DNA from: Poriferisodalis sp022821985
GTDB taxonomy: Bacteria; Actinomycetota; Acidimicrobiia; Acidimicrobiales; Poriferisodalaceae
Reading direction: 5' to 3'
Assembly: GCF_965219595.1 (NCBI RefSeq)
Contig: NZ_OZ244781.1
Coordinates: 3,410,001-3,474,000, forward strand
Length of the DNA stretch: 64,000 nucleotides
Below the pieces are notes generated by a model. The model was given only the letters and a program-made list of their open reading frames with translations, was not told where the DNA came from and made no database searches. The translations under genes and the position numbers were made by a program. Below are positions 15,418 to 23,514 of the stretch, one piece after another (the stretch's first letter is position 1; each line of letters begins with the position of its first letter).

Positions 15418-17618
15418 CCGGCTCTCCATCCGGGCACCAAACGGTCCACGGCGTTGCGAATCAGCGCGAGCCCGACGCCGTCATCGAGCGACATGATCGA
15501 CTCCGGGTGGAACTGCACGGCAGCAACGGGCAGCTCGCGGTGCTCCACCGCCATGACGATGTCGTCGTCGAGGCTGACCGCTGTCACCTCGAGCGCATCG
15601 GGCACCTCGGAGCGATGGGCGAACAGCGAGTGGTAGCGACCGGCCCGGAACTCCTTCGGCAGCCCATCGAGCAGCTGCCCGCCGACGACACGGATGGCAG
15701 ACGGCTTGCCATGCATGGGCGTGGCGAGCTGGCCCAGCTCGCCGCCGAAGTACTCCACGATGCCCTGCAGCCCCAGGCACACCCCGAACAGCGGCAGCCC
15801 GGCATCGAGCGTGGCCCGCACCACCGGTCCGATGCTGAAGTCGTCGGGCCGGCCGGGGCCTGGCGAGAGCACGATGAGGTCGAAGTCGTCGGCGCTGATC
15901 TCCTCGGTGGGAAAGCCAGCCCGGCGGGTCACCACCGTGGCGCCGGTCTGGCGCAGGTAGTTCGCCAGCGTGTGCACGAACGAGTCGAGGTGATCAACCA
16001 GCAGCACCCGCCGATCGCTGGGCGCCGAAGCGGCAACCCCCGCGGTCGCCGCTGACCGTGGCCGCCGGAGCGCGTCCAGGAACGCCGACGCCTTGAGCTC
16101 GGTTTCCGATTCCTCCTCGTCGGGCTCGGAGTCCCACAGCAGCGTGGCACCCACGCGCACCTCCGCATGCCCGTCGGCGACGCGGATCGTGCGCAGCGTG
16201 AGCCCGGTGTTCAGGCTGCCGTCGAAACCCACCTTGCCGACCGCACCCCCGTACCAGGCCCGGGCGGTGCGTTCGTGCTGCTCGAGGAACATCATCGCCG
16301 CCGTCTTGGGCGCGCCGGTCACCGTGACCGCCCACGTGTGCGACAGGAACGCATCGAGCGCGTCGAAGCCGGGGCGCAGACGGCCTTCTACGTGATCAAC
16401 GGTGTGGATGAGGCGCGAGTACATCTCGATCTGGCGGCGGCCGATCACCTTGACCGAGCCGGGGACGCAGATGCGGCTCTTGTCATTGCGATCGACGTCG
16501 GTGCACATCGTCAACTCCGACTCGTCCTTCGCCGAGTTGAGCAGCGCCAGGATCTGCGAGGCGTCGTCGATGGGGTCTTGGCCGCGGGCGATGGTTCCCG
16601 AGATCGGGCAGGTCTCGACCCGCTCGCCCTCGACCCGCACGTACATCTCGGGCGAGGCACCGACGAGCCATTCCCCGCTGTCCCCAGCTGCACCCAAATT
16701 GATCAGGAACCCGTACGGCGCAGGGTTCTGTTCCTTGAGCCGGCGGAACAGCTCTGCTGGAGACTCGACGCAGGGCTCGGAGAACATCTGGCTGGTGACC
16801 ACCTCGAAGAGGTCGCCCCGGGCGAAGTATTCGTGAGCCGCACGCACACCGGCCGCATAGCCGCCGGGCTCATGGTCGCAGCTCGCCTCCAGCTCGAAAT
16901 CGGGCTCATAGGGCACGCGTGCACCGCCGCCCGCCAGCCCGGCGGTGCTGCGACCGTTCACCGCAAAGTCGTACTGGAAGCGCTGCGCGATGCCGCCCTC
17001 GTGGTCCACGATGAGCAGGTCGTCGGGCAGGTAGAGCACCAGGTCGCGCTGCTCGGCCGGGCGCGGCAGCGTCAGCGCGATGGGCTCGAACTGGAACGCC
17101 AGGTCGTAGCCGAACGCCCCGTACAGGCCCAGGTGCGGATCGTCGCAGGAGAACAGGTTCACCAGGGCGCGCACAACCGTGAACGTGGACGGCTGGCGGC
17201 TGCGCTCTTCTTCCTCGAAACGCCGATCAGCCCGTTCCACCCGGCAGACCACGGCGCCCGAGCCGTCACCGGGCTCATGGCGAAGGTCGACGATGCCTGC
17301 AGCGCTTCCCAGCGCTGCCAGCGTCTCGTGAACCGGCTCCAGCAGCACTGTGCCCCGCTCGTTCAAGGCGCTCACCCAGATGTCCTGCGCCCGGCTGGTG
17401 ATGGCCAGCGGCGGGTCGGCGAAGCCCATGTCCCAGCGGGTGTAGCGGCCGGGGTACTCGTAGCTCGACGACAGCAGCACGCCCCGCGCCTCGTCCAGCC
17501 GGTCGACGAGGTCTTCGATCTCGGCGTTGCCGTCGACCCTCGACGCAGTCAGCGAGACGGTGATGCCGCCGCCGGTTTGGAACTGCGTCTCGCCCGTCTT
17601 CGTCTGTTCAGGGCTCAT
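15414..17618 (-). CDS. trpEG: Fused anthranilate synthase TrpE-TrpG
   Basis: A 734-residue fusion. The N-terminal TrpE part (to about residue 520) converts chorismate to anthranilate; it carries the chorismate-site segments TVDHVEGRLRPG, TVTGAPKTAAM and YGGAVGKVGFDG. The C-terminal glutaminase part starts near residue 535 (RRVLLVDHLDSFVHTL), with LSPGPGRP, the nucleophile GVCLGLQG (about 613) and QFHPES (about 704). Fused TrpEG is known from rhizobia and some actinobacteria. Start is the ATG at 17618; an upstream extension has low-complexity sequence. trpC and trpD are not in this cluster. It is the first gene of the run. Confidence 0.95.
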   Translation of the reverse strand: MSPEQTKTGETQFQTGGGITVSLTASRVDGNAEIEDLVDRLDEARGVLLSSSYEYPGRYTRWDMGFADPPLAITSRAQDIWVSALNERGTVLLEPVHETLAALGSAAGIVDLRHEPGDGSGAVVCRVERADRRFEEEERSRQPSTFTVVRALVNLFSCDDPHLGLYGAFGYDLAFQFEPIALTLPRPAEQRDLVLYLPDDLLIVDHEGGIAQRFQYDFAVNGRSTAGLAGGGARVPYEPDFELEASCDHEPGGYAAGVRAAHEYFARGDLFEVVTSQMFSEPCVESPAELFRRLKEQNPAPYGFLINLGAAGDSGEWLVGASPEMYVRVEGERVETCPISGTIARGQDPIDDASQILALLNSAKDESELTMCTDVDRNDKSRICVPGSVKVIGRRQIEMYSRLIHTVDHVEGRLRPGFDALDAFLSHTWAVTVTGAPKTAAMMFLEQHERTARAWYGGAVGKVGFDGSLNTGLTLRTIRVADGHAEVRVGATLLWDSEPDEEESETELKASAFLDALRRPRSAATAGVAASAPSDRRVLLVDHLDSFVHTLANYLRQTGATVVTRRAGFPTEEISADDFDLIVLSPGPGRPDDFSIGPVVRATLDAGLPLFGVCLGLQGIVEYFGGELGQLATPMHGKPSAIRVVGGQLLDGLPKEFRAGRYHSLFAHRSEVPDALEVTAVSLDDDIVMAVEHRELPVAAVQFHPESIMSLDDGVGLALIRNAVDRLVPGWRAG

Positions 17619-17646
17619 GGGTCCAAGCTGGCTCAGGGTCGCACGA

Positions 17647-18105
17647 TCACAGATACAGGCCGGTGCTGCCGGGCTCGATGCGGGGTGCAGCAATGGCGTG
17701 CACATCCCGCTCGCGCAGGATCAGGAAATCGTCGCCGTGCACCTCGACCTCGTGGCGATCCTCGGGGCTGAACAGCACCCGGTCCCCTTCCTGGGCGGTC
17801 CGGACGTTCGGCCCTGCACCGATGACCTCGCCCCACACGAGGCGCTTGTTCTGCTGGGCCGTTGCCGGGATCAGGATCCCGCCGCTGGTGCGCCGTTCCG
17901 AGCCGTCGTTGGGGAGCCGCACGAGCAGCCGGTCGTGCAGCATCTTGATGGGCCGGCGCTCGCCGTCGGAGTCGGGCGGGGCGGACGGCTTCGGCTTGCT
18001 GGCAGCGGGCTTCGGGCGACTGCCGGCTTTCGAGCTCTTCGAAGGACGAGCGGGTTTCGTCGCCGAAGCGGCGCCATGCTCGTTGTTGGTCTCGGGAGCG
18101 CTCAC
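17647..18105 (-). CDS. Cpn10/GroES-like protein with basic N-terminal extension
   Basis: A 152-residue protein. The last roughly 100 residues match the Cpn10 beta-barrel: KMLHDRLLVRLP, then GGILIPATAQQNK corresponding to the mobile-loop region, GEVIGAGPN, GDRVLFSP and FLILRERDVHAI. The first roughly 50 residues are Ala/Pro/Lys-rich (KPARPSKSSKAGSRPKP), unlike normal 95-100 residue GroES. No GroEL gene is adjacent. Start is taken as the GTG at 18105, only 25 bp from the divergent hydrolase start. The extension may mediate nucleic-acid or membrane contact, which is a guess. Confidence 0.8.
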   Translation of the reverse strand: MSAPETNNEHGAASATKPARPSKSSKAGSRPKPAASKPKPSAPPDSDGERRPIKMLHDRLLVRLPNDGSERRTSGGILIPATAQQNKRLVWGEVIGAGPNVRTAQEGDRVLFSPEDRHEVEVHGDDFLILRERDVHAIAAPRIEPGSTGLYL

Positions 18106-18130
18106 CGCCCGCACGGTACCGTTCACCGGC

Positions 18131-18874
18131 GTGAATGACGCAGAGAATTCGCAGCGGCCGCCCGCTCCCGGGCCGCCATTTGAGGTGGAGGCGTTCGAGG
18201 TCACCGCAGCGACCTCGGATGGCATCGAGCTCGAGGCCGAAGCTGCCTGGCCCGGCTCGACGGGGCCTGAGGGAGCAGGCGCCGATGGCGGCGGTTCCGG
18301 CAGCACGGCCGCAGCGGTGGCTGTGCTGTCTCACCCGCACCCGCTCTACGGCGGCGACATGTGGAACCCGCTCGTCGATCATCTCTTCAGGGCGCTGCCC
18401 GCGAGCGGCATCGCAACGCTTCGCTACAACTTCCGGGGCACCGGACGTTCTGGCGGCAGCCACGACGACGGGAAGGCCGAGCAGCTCGATGCCGTGGCCG
18501 CCTTCGAAGCGGCCGTGCGCCTCGCAGCCGACCGCTCGAGCACCGCTGAACCGCCGCCGGTCGTCTCGGCGGGCTGGTCGTTCGGCGGCGATGTCTCGCT
18601 CGCCGCCAGCCACGGCAGTTTGTCGGCATGGATCGGGATCGCTGCGCCCTTGCGGATCGTCGACCCGGCATCGATGGGCGCCGCAGCAGATCCTCGGCCC
18701 AAGCTGCTGCTGGTGCCCGAGCACGACCAGTTCCGCTCCCCCGCTGAAGCGTCCGAGATCACCGAGGGCTGGGCCAACACCCAGCTCGACGTCATCTCGG
18801 GCGGCGATCACTTCCTGATGGGCCACGCACGAGCAGTGGCAGAACGAATCGTCTCGTTCGTCGGCGATCTATAG
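18131..18874 (+). CDS. Alpha/beta hydrolase (dienelactone-hydrolase/OsmC-associated type)
   Basis: A 247-residue alpha/beta hydrolase. It has the oxyanion-side segment LSHPHPLYGGDM and the strand-loop RYNFRGTGRSGG. The nucleophile elbow is AGWSFGGD, the acid is in LLLVPEHDQF, and the histidine is in GGDHFLMG, so the triad is complete. The HPHPxxGG form is typical of a small conserved hydrolase family related to YfhR/CocE-like proteins. Start is a GTG at 18131. Substrate unknown. Confidence 0.88.
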   Translation: MNDAENSQRPPAPGPPFEVEAFEVTAATSDGIELEAEAAWPGSTGPEGAGADGGGSGSTAAAVAVLSHPHPLYGGDMWNPLVDHLFRALPASGIATLRYNFRGTGRSGGSHDDGKAEQLDAVAAFEAAVRLAADRSSTAEPPPVVSAGWSFGGDVSLAASHGSLSAWIGIAAPLRIVDPASMGAAADPRPKLLLVPEHDQFRSPAEASEITEGWANTQLDVISGGDHFLMGHARAVAERIVSFVGDL

Positions 18875-18922
18875 CGACGCGAACGGAGGACTTGAGCCGC
18901 TGGGCACCGATGCCATAGCGGA

Positions 18923-18991
18923 GGAGGCGGCAGGAGACTCTGCGACGTTGCGACCTGCTGGATCGCGGGAGCAGAGGGTCATGCCGCCTCC
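18923..18991. other. Nested inverted repeat, structured RNA or bidirectional terminator
   Basis: A 10-bp perfect stem GGAGGCGGCA (18923-18932) with TGCCGCCTCC (18982-18991) encloses, across a symmetric five-by-five internal loop, a second 6-bp stem CTCTGC (18938-18943) with GCAGAG (18971-18976). It lies in the 143-bp gap between the convergent hydrolase and acyl-CoA synthetase genes. No T-run follows either arm. Confidence 0.45.
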
Positions 18992-19017
18992 GCAGCGGGC
19001 ACACCTCACCGCGCATC

Positions 19018-20574
19018 TCACACGATGCGCGAGGAACGGTCGCCCCAGTACTCGTCCCGCAGGATGCGCTTGTAGAGCTTGCCGGTGGGATGGCGGGGCA
19101 GCTCGTCGCGGAAGTCAACCGATCGGGGCACCTTGTAGTTCGCGAGGTGCTCGCGGCAGTACCCCAGCAACTCGGTGGCCAATGCGTCACCGGGTTCCAC
19201 GCCGGCTAGCGGCTGTACGACGGCCTTCACTTCCTCGCCGAAGTCGTCATTGGGCACGCCGAACACCGCCGCATCGGCCACCTTGGGGTGCAGCACCAGG
19301 CAGTCCTCGATCTCTTGGGGATAGATGTTCACCCCGCCCGAGATGATCATGAACGCCTTGCGATCGGTCAGGTACAGGTAGCCGTCGTCGTCGACACGCC
19401 CGACATCGCCCAGCGTCGACCAGAGCTCGTGATCGTCGTGCCGGGACTCGGCGGTTTTCGCAGGGTCGTTGTGGTACTCGAATGCCGGGATCTCACGCTC
19501 GAAGTAGATGGTGCCTGCCTCGCCGACCGGCAGCTCCTTGCCCTCGTCGTCGCAGATGTGGATCACCCCGATGAGCGGCTTGCCCACCGTGCCGGGCCGT
19601 TCGAGCCATTCGTCCGAATTCACGTAGCAGAAGCCGTTCAGCTCGGTACCGGCGTAATACTCGTGCAGGATCGGGCCCCACCACGAGATCATCTGGTGCT
19701 TCACCTCGACGGGGCATGGTGCCGCCGCATGCACGGCGACCTGGTGGCTGGAGAGGTCGTGCTGCGTGCGGGCCTCCTCGGGCAGCTTCAGCATCCGGCT
19801 GAACATGGTGGGCACCCACTGGCTGTGGGTGATGCGGTAGCGCTCGACGTACGACAGCGCTTCAGCGGCGGCGAAGCGGTCCATGACCACCGCTGTGCCG
19901 CCGACCGACTGCGTGCCGGTCGTGAACGACAGGGGCGCAGAGTGGTAGAGCGGCGCAGGCGAGAGATAGCGAGTGCCTTCGCCGAATCCGAAGACGCCGC
20001 CCAGCAGTCCGGCGCCGAGCAGATCGGGGTCGGTGATCGACGTTCCGTCCAGCGGACGCATGATGCCCTTGGGGCGGCCCGTCGTGCCGGAGCTGTACAG
20101 CATCGCCGATCCCCGCGGCTGTTCAGCCAGCGGTTCGGCGGGATAGGCCGCGATGGCATCTTCGAACGGGTCGAATCCGTCGGCAGCATCGTCGAACATC
20201 AGCCGGACGTCGCATTCGCCGATGAGCGGCAGCATCTCGGTCGCCACATCGATGACCGCGGGCGACGCCACGAGCACTCGGGCCCCGCAGTCGTTGACGA
20301 TGTACGCCGCCTCGTCGGCCGTCAGGTAGCGGTTGACCGTGGTGAAGTAGAGGCCGCTGCGCATCGCGGCCCAGTAGGCATCGAAGTAGCCGATGTTGTT
20401 GTCGGCGAAGATCGCCACGTGATCGCCGGGCCGGAGGCCTGCCGCCCACATGAGCTGCGCGAATTGGCAGCTGCGGGCCTCGAGCTCGCCGAACGTCCGG
20501 GTGTGGCCGTCGCGGGCCATGATCACCGCTGGACGGTCAGGGTCGGTGGCCGAGTACGTGCCGGGATAGCTCAT
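19018..20574 (-). CDS. Acyl-CoA synthetase (AMP-binding, class I adenylate-forming)
   Basis: A 518-residue ligase that activates a carboxylic acid via acyl-AMP to acyl-CoA. Motifs in order are MLYSSGTTGRPKG (P-loop, about residue 155), YYAGTELNGFC (A5 region), GDVGRVDDDGYLYLTDR (about 382) followed by KAFMIISGGVNIYPQEIE, and the catalytic-lysine segment PTGKLYKRIL at the C-terminus. Start is the ATG at 20574. It lies 70 bp downstream of hisF but is probably independent. The fatty or aromatic acid substrate is not predictable; it could feed the acyl-CoA dehydrogenases at 52-56 kb. Confidence 0.93.
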   Translation of the reverse strand: MSYPGTYSATDPDRPAVIMARDGHTRTFGELEARSCQFAQLMWAAGLRPGDHVAIFADNNIGYFDAYWAAMRSGLYFTTVNRYLTADEAAYIVNDCGARVLVASPAVIDVATEMLPLIGECDVRLMFDDAADGFDPFEDAIAAYPAEPLAEQPRGSAMLYSSGTTGRPKGIMRPLDGTSITDPDLLGAGLLGGVFGFGEGTRYLSPAPLYHSAPLSFTTGTQSVGGTAVVMDRFAAAEALSYVERYRITHSQWVPTMFSRMLKLPEEARTQHDLSSHQVAVHAAAPCPVEVKHQMISWWGPILHEYYAGTELNGFCYVNSDEWLERPGTVGKPLIGVIHICDDEGKELPVGEAGTIYFEREIPAFEYHNDPAKTAESRHDDHELWSTLGDVGRVDDDGYLYLTDRKAFMIISGGVNIYPQEIEDCLVLHPKVADAAVFGVPNDDFGEEVKAVVQPLAGVEPGDALATELLGYCREHLANYKVPRSVDFRDELPRHPTGKLYKRILRDEYWGDRSSRIV

Positions 20575-20644
20575 GGCGGGGAAGCTAGCGGGCGCCTTCG
20601 AGCAGGACTGAAACCGTCTAGCGGCGCCCGAACCCGGCAATCAA

Positions 20645-21427
20645 TCAGGCAGTGGGCGGGCGGACGGCCACGCCTGCGTCCAGCAGTGCTCGCTTGGCGT
20701 CGGCGATCGTGTGCTCGCCGAAGTGGAAGATCGAGGCCGCGAGCACGGCATCGGCGTTGGCGATGAGGGCGCCATCCACCAAGTGCTGCAACGTGCCCGC
20801 CCCCCCGCTGGCCACCACAGGAATCTCCACTGCGTCGACGACTGCCCGTGTGAGCTCGAGGTCGAAGCCAGCCTTGGTGCCGTCGGCATCCATGGAGTTC
20901 AGCAGGATCTCGCCGGCACCCAGTTCGGCCACCTGGCGCACCCAGCCGAGCGCGTCGATGCCGGTGTCTTCCCGGCCGCCCTTGACATAGACGTTCCAGG
21001 TGGTGCTTCCGTCGGCACCGGCGCCGTTCGATTTCGCGTCCACCGACACCACGACGCACTGGGTGCCGAACTCGTCGGCGATCTCGCGCACCAGCTCTGG
21101 GCGGGCAACCGCAGCCGAGCCCACCGACACCTTGTCCGCTCCGGCCCGCAGCAGCGCCCGGGCGTCGTCGACCGAGCGGATTCCCCCGCCGATCGTGAAC
21201 GGGATGAAGACCTCTTCGGCGGTGTGACGGGCGAGCTCGATGATCGTGTCGCGGTTGTGCGCTGAGGCCGTGATGTCGAGGAAGACGATCTCGTCCGCGC
21301 CCTGGCGGTCGTATGCAGCCGCCAGCTCGACGGGGTCGCCGGCGTCGCGCAGCCCGACGAAGTTGACGCCCTTGACGACCCGCCCGTCGTCCACGTCGAG
21401 GCACGGGATGACCCGCACGGTCTTCAT
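20645..21427 (-). CDS. hisF: Imidazole glycerol phosphate synthase, cyclase subunit
   Basis: A 260-residue TIM barrel that takes ammonia from HisH and converts PRFAR to imidazole glycerol phosphate and AICAR. The N-terminal catalytic Asp is in PCLDVDDGRVVKG, the second acid is in VSVDAKSNG, and the two phosphate-binding loops (GGGIRS and VASGGAGT) are present. Last gene of the hisDCBHAF run, 31 bp after hisA. Confidence 0.97.
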   Translation of the reverse strand: MKTVRVIPCLDVDDGRVVKGVNFVGLRDAGDPVELAAAYDRQGADEIVFLDITASAHNRDTIIELARHTAEEVFIPFTIGGGIRSVDDARALLRAGADKVSVGSAAVARPELVREIADEFGTQCVVVSVDAKSNGAGADGSTTWNVYVKGGREDTGIDALGWVRQVAELGAGEILLNSMDADGTKAGFDLELTRAVVDAVEIPVVASGGAGTLQHLVDGALIANADAVLAASIFHFGEHTIADAKRALLDAGVAVRPPTA

Positions 21428-21458
21428 GTCGGCTCAGCCTCTCGTGCGGGTGCCCCGG

Positions 21459-22262
21459 TCACTGGCCTGGCCCCGGGCCGGGCTCGTCTACCTCTGCACT
21501 GCCGCGGGCCACCACCACCGCGGCGACGGGCGAGATCACGCCGTCATGGAGTGCCTTGCCCACGATGGCCCCCGCGAGCGTGTGCCCGTGCGGCGAACGC
21601 AGGTCGCGCAGGTCGGCGATGTCGGCGAGACAGCCCACGCCGCCGCTGGCGATCACCGACATCGCCGGGGGCCGTTGGGGCGCATCCAGCACGCCGCGCA
21701 GCCCGGCCAGGTCGCTGCCGCCGCCCATGCCGTCGTGGGCGATCTGCGTCACGATCACCGCTTCGGCACCGCTGCCCGCCAGCCGGGTGAGGGCATCGCC
21801 GAGGCTGACGCCGCTCTGGTGTTCCCATCCGCGTGTGGCCACCTCGGTGCCCCGCACATCGAGACCCACCGCGATGCGGTGACCGGCGGAAGCCAATTCC
21901 CCGACGAGGTCGGGGTTCTCGATCGCTGCGGTGCCTACCACGCATCGGGCGACCCCGGCGTCGTACAGCGCTTCGGCGCGCTCGCGGCTGCGCACGCCGC
22001 CGCCGACCTGCACCCGGACACCGACATCTCCTACGGCTGCCACAACAGATTGGATCACGGCCCGGTTCTGCGGCTGCGGCTCGCCGGTGCGGGCAGCGTC
22101 GAGATCGACCATGTGGATCCAGCGGGTGCCCGCCTCTGCGAACTCGTGCGCCACTTCCACGGGGTTGGCGTCGTACCGCACCTCGCGGTCGTAGTCGCCC
22201 TGCACGAGGCGGACGCAGCGCCCGCCGCGCAGGTCGATCGCCGGATAGAGATCGAAGCTCAC
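21459..22262 (-). CDS. hisA: ProFAR isomerase
   Basis: A 267-residue TIM barrel that isomerises ProFAR to PRFAR. It has the first-strand Asp in YPAIDLRGGRCVRLVQGD, VGGGVRS, and the second catalytic Asp in GLDVRG. Start is the GTG at 22262, overlapping the hisH stop (GTGA); an ATG at 22271 is possible. The C-terminal 20 residues beyond the barrel are proline/glycine-rich. Because trpF is present in the window, this is probably ordinary HisA rather than bifunctional PriA. Confidence 0.95.
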   Translation of the reverse strand: MSFDLYPAIDLRGGRCVRLVQGDYDREVRYDANPVEVAHEFAEAGTRWIHMVDLDAARTGEPQPQNRAVIQSVVAAVGDVGVRVQVGGGVRSRERAEALYDAGVARCVVGTAAIENPDLVGELASAGHRIAVGLDVRGTEVATRGWEHQSGVSLGDALTRLAGSGAEAVIVTQIAHDGMGGGSDLAGLRGVLDAPQRPPAMSVIASGGVGCLADIADLRDLRSPHGHTLAGAIVGKALHDGVISPVAAVVVARGSAEVDEPGPGPGQ

Positions 22263-22900
22263 CGGCGGCATCGGTCGGCCCTCACTGCGGCGAGGAAGTT
22301 CTGTGCCAGCCGCTTGCCGGCATCGCCAGACTTTTCCGGGTGGAACTGGGTGGCCCACAGCCGGCCGCGCTCGGTGACAGCGGTGATCGGCGTGGGGTAG
22401 TCGCATGTCGCGGCAACCAGTTCGGGATCGGTGTCGGGCGCGTAGCTGTGGACGAAGTACATCCAGGCGCCGTCGGTCAGTCCGGCAAGCAATGGGCAGC
22501 TTGGGCGCTGCACATCGAGCCGGTTCCACTGCATCTGCGGGCGCACGATGCCGTCGGGCAGCAATCGCACTGTGCCAGGCATCACGCCCATGCCCGGAAC
22601 GCCCGGCGCTTCCTCCGACGCTTCGAACAGCATCTGCATGCCGACGCATATGCCGAGGAACGGCCGCCCGCTCTCGATGGCGTCGAGCGCAGGCTGTTCC
22701 AGGCCCGTCGCCCGCAATTGGTCCATACAGGTGCCGAAGTGCCCCACCCCTGGCAGCACGACTCCGGCGGCGTCGGCAATCAATCCGGCGTCCGCGGTCA
22801 GTCGGGCGTCAGCACCTACCCGTTCGAGTGCCTTCTGGGCTGAGCGCAGGTTGCCGATGCCGTAGTCGAGGACCGCAACGAGAGGACGATCGCCATTCAC
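22259..22900 (-). CDS. hisH: Imidazole glycerol phosphate synthase, glutaminase subunit
   Basis: A 213-residue glutamine amidotransferase that supplies ammonia to HisF. It opens with VAVLDYGIGNLRSAQKAL. The nucleophile is in LGICVGMQMLFE, and His and Glu are in QFHPEKSG. Start is the GTG at 22900, ten bases after the end of hisB. Overlaps hisA by four bases. Confidence 0.96.
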   Translation of the reverse strand: MNGDRPLVAVLDYGIGNLRSAQKALERVGADARLTADAGLIADAAGVVLPGVGHFGTCMDQLRATGLEQPALDAIESGRPFLGICVGMQMLFEASEEAPGVPGMGVMPGTVRLLPDGIVRPQMQWNRLDVQRPSCPLLAGLTDGAWMYFVHSYAPDTDPELVAATCDYPTPITAVTERGRLWATQFHPEKSGDAGKRLAQNFLAAVRADRCRR

Positions 22901-22910
22901 CTGACGTCCT

Positions 22911-23504
22911 TCACAGGACGCCCTTGGTGGAGGGCAGCACATCGTCGGCGACGCGGATGGCGTCGTAGAAGGCGCGTGCCGCGCCCTTGAAGCTGGCCTC
23001 GACGATGTGGTGGGTGTTGCGGCCTCGCAGCATCACCAGGTGCAGGGTGATGCCAGCCGACATCACCAGCCCCCGCCAGAACTCCTCGCAGAGCTGGGGG
23101 TCGAACGGCGGGTCGCCCAGGATCTTCTCGCCGGGCGGCTCAATGTCGTAATGCAGGAACGGCCGGCCCGACAGATCGAGCACCACTTCGACGGCCGCCT
23201 CATCGAGCGGCACCACATAGGACGCAAAGCGGCGAACGCCGGCCTTGTCGCCCCAGGCCTGCCGCATCGCCTCGCCCAGCGCGATGCCGGTGTCCTCCAC
23301 GGTGTGGTGGGCGTCGATCTCGAGATCGCCGTCGGTGCGCAGCTGCAGGTCGAAGCGGGCGTGCTTGGCGAGCTGGGCCAGCATGTGGTCGAAGAACGGC
23401 AGACCCGTGGCGACATCGTTCTGGCCGCTGCCGTCGAGGTCCAACGTCAGATCGATCCGGGTTTCTTTGGTGTTGCGCTGCACAGTGGCAGTACGAGCAG
23501 TCAT
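22911..23504 (-). CDS. hisB: Imidazoleglycerol-phosphate dehydratase
   Basis: A 197-residue monofunctional HisB without the phosphatase domain. The manganese-binding motifs are DAHHTVEDTGI and THHIVEASFK, with FFDHML near the N-terminus. Start is the ATG at 23504 (MTARTATV), preceded by TGAGG; a longer in-frame start at 23528 would overlap hisC. The hisC stop is ten bases upstream. Confidence 0.96.
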   Translation of the reverse strand: MTARTATVQRNTKETRIDLTLDLDGSGQNDVATGLPFFDHMLAQLAKHARFDLQLRTDGDLEIDAHHTVEDTGIALGEAMRQAWGDKAGVRRFASYVVPLDEAAVEVVLDLSGRPFLHYDIEPPGEKILGDPPFDPQLCEEFWRGLVMSAGITLHLVMLRGRNTHHIVEASFKGAARAFYDAIRVADDVLPSTKGVL

Positions 23505-23514
23505 GGCAACCTCA

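Noticed and set aside
21459..22649. A longer 396-codon hisA frame
   Set aside because: The upstream part overlaps hisH and has no HisA similarity; the GTG at 22262 overlapping the hisH stop gives normal family length.
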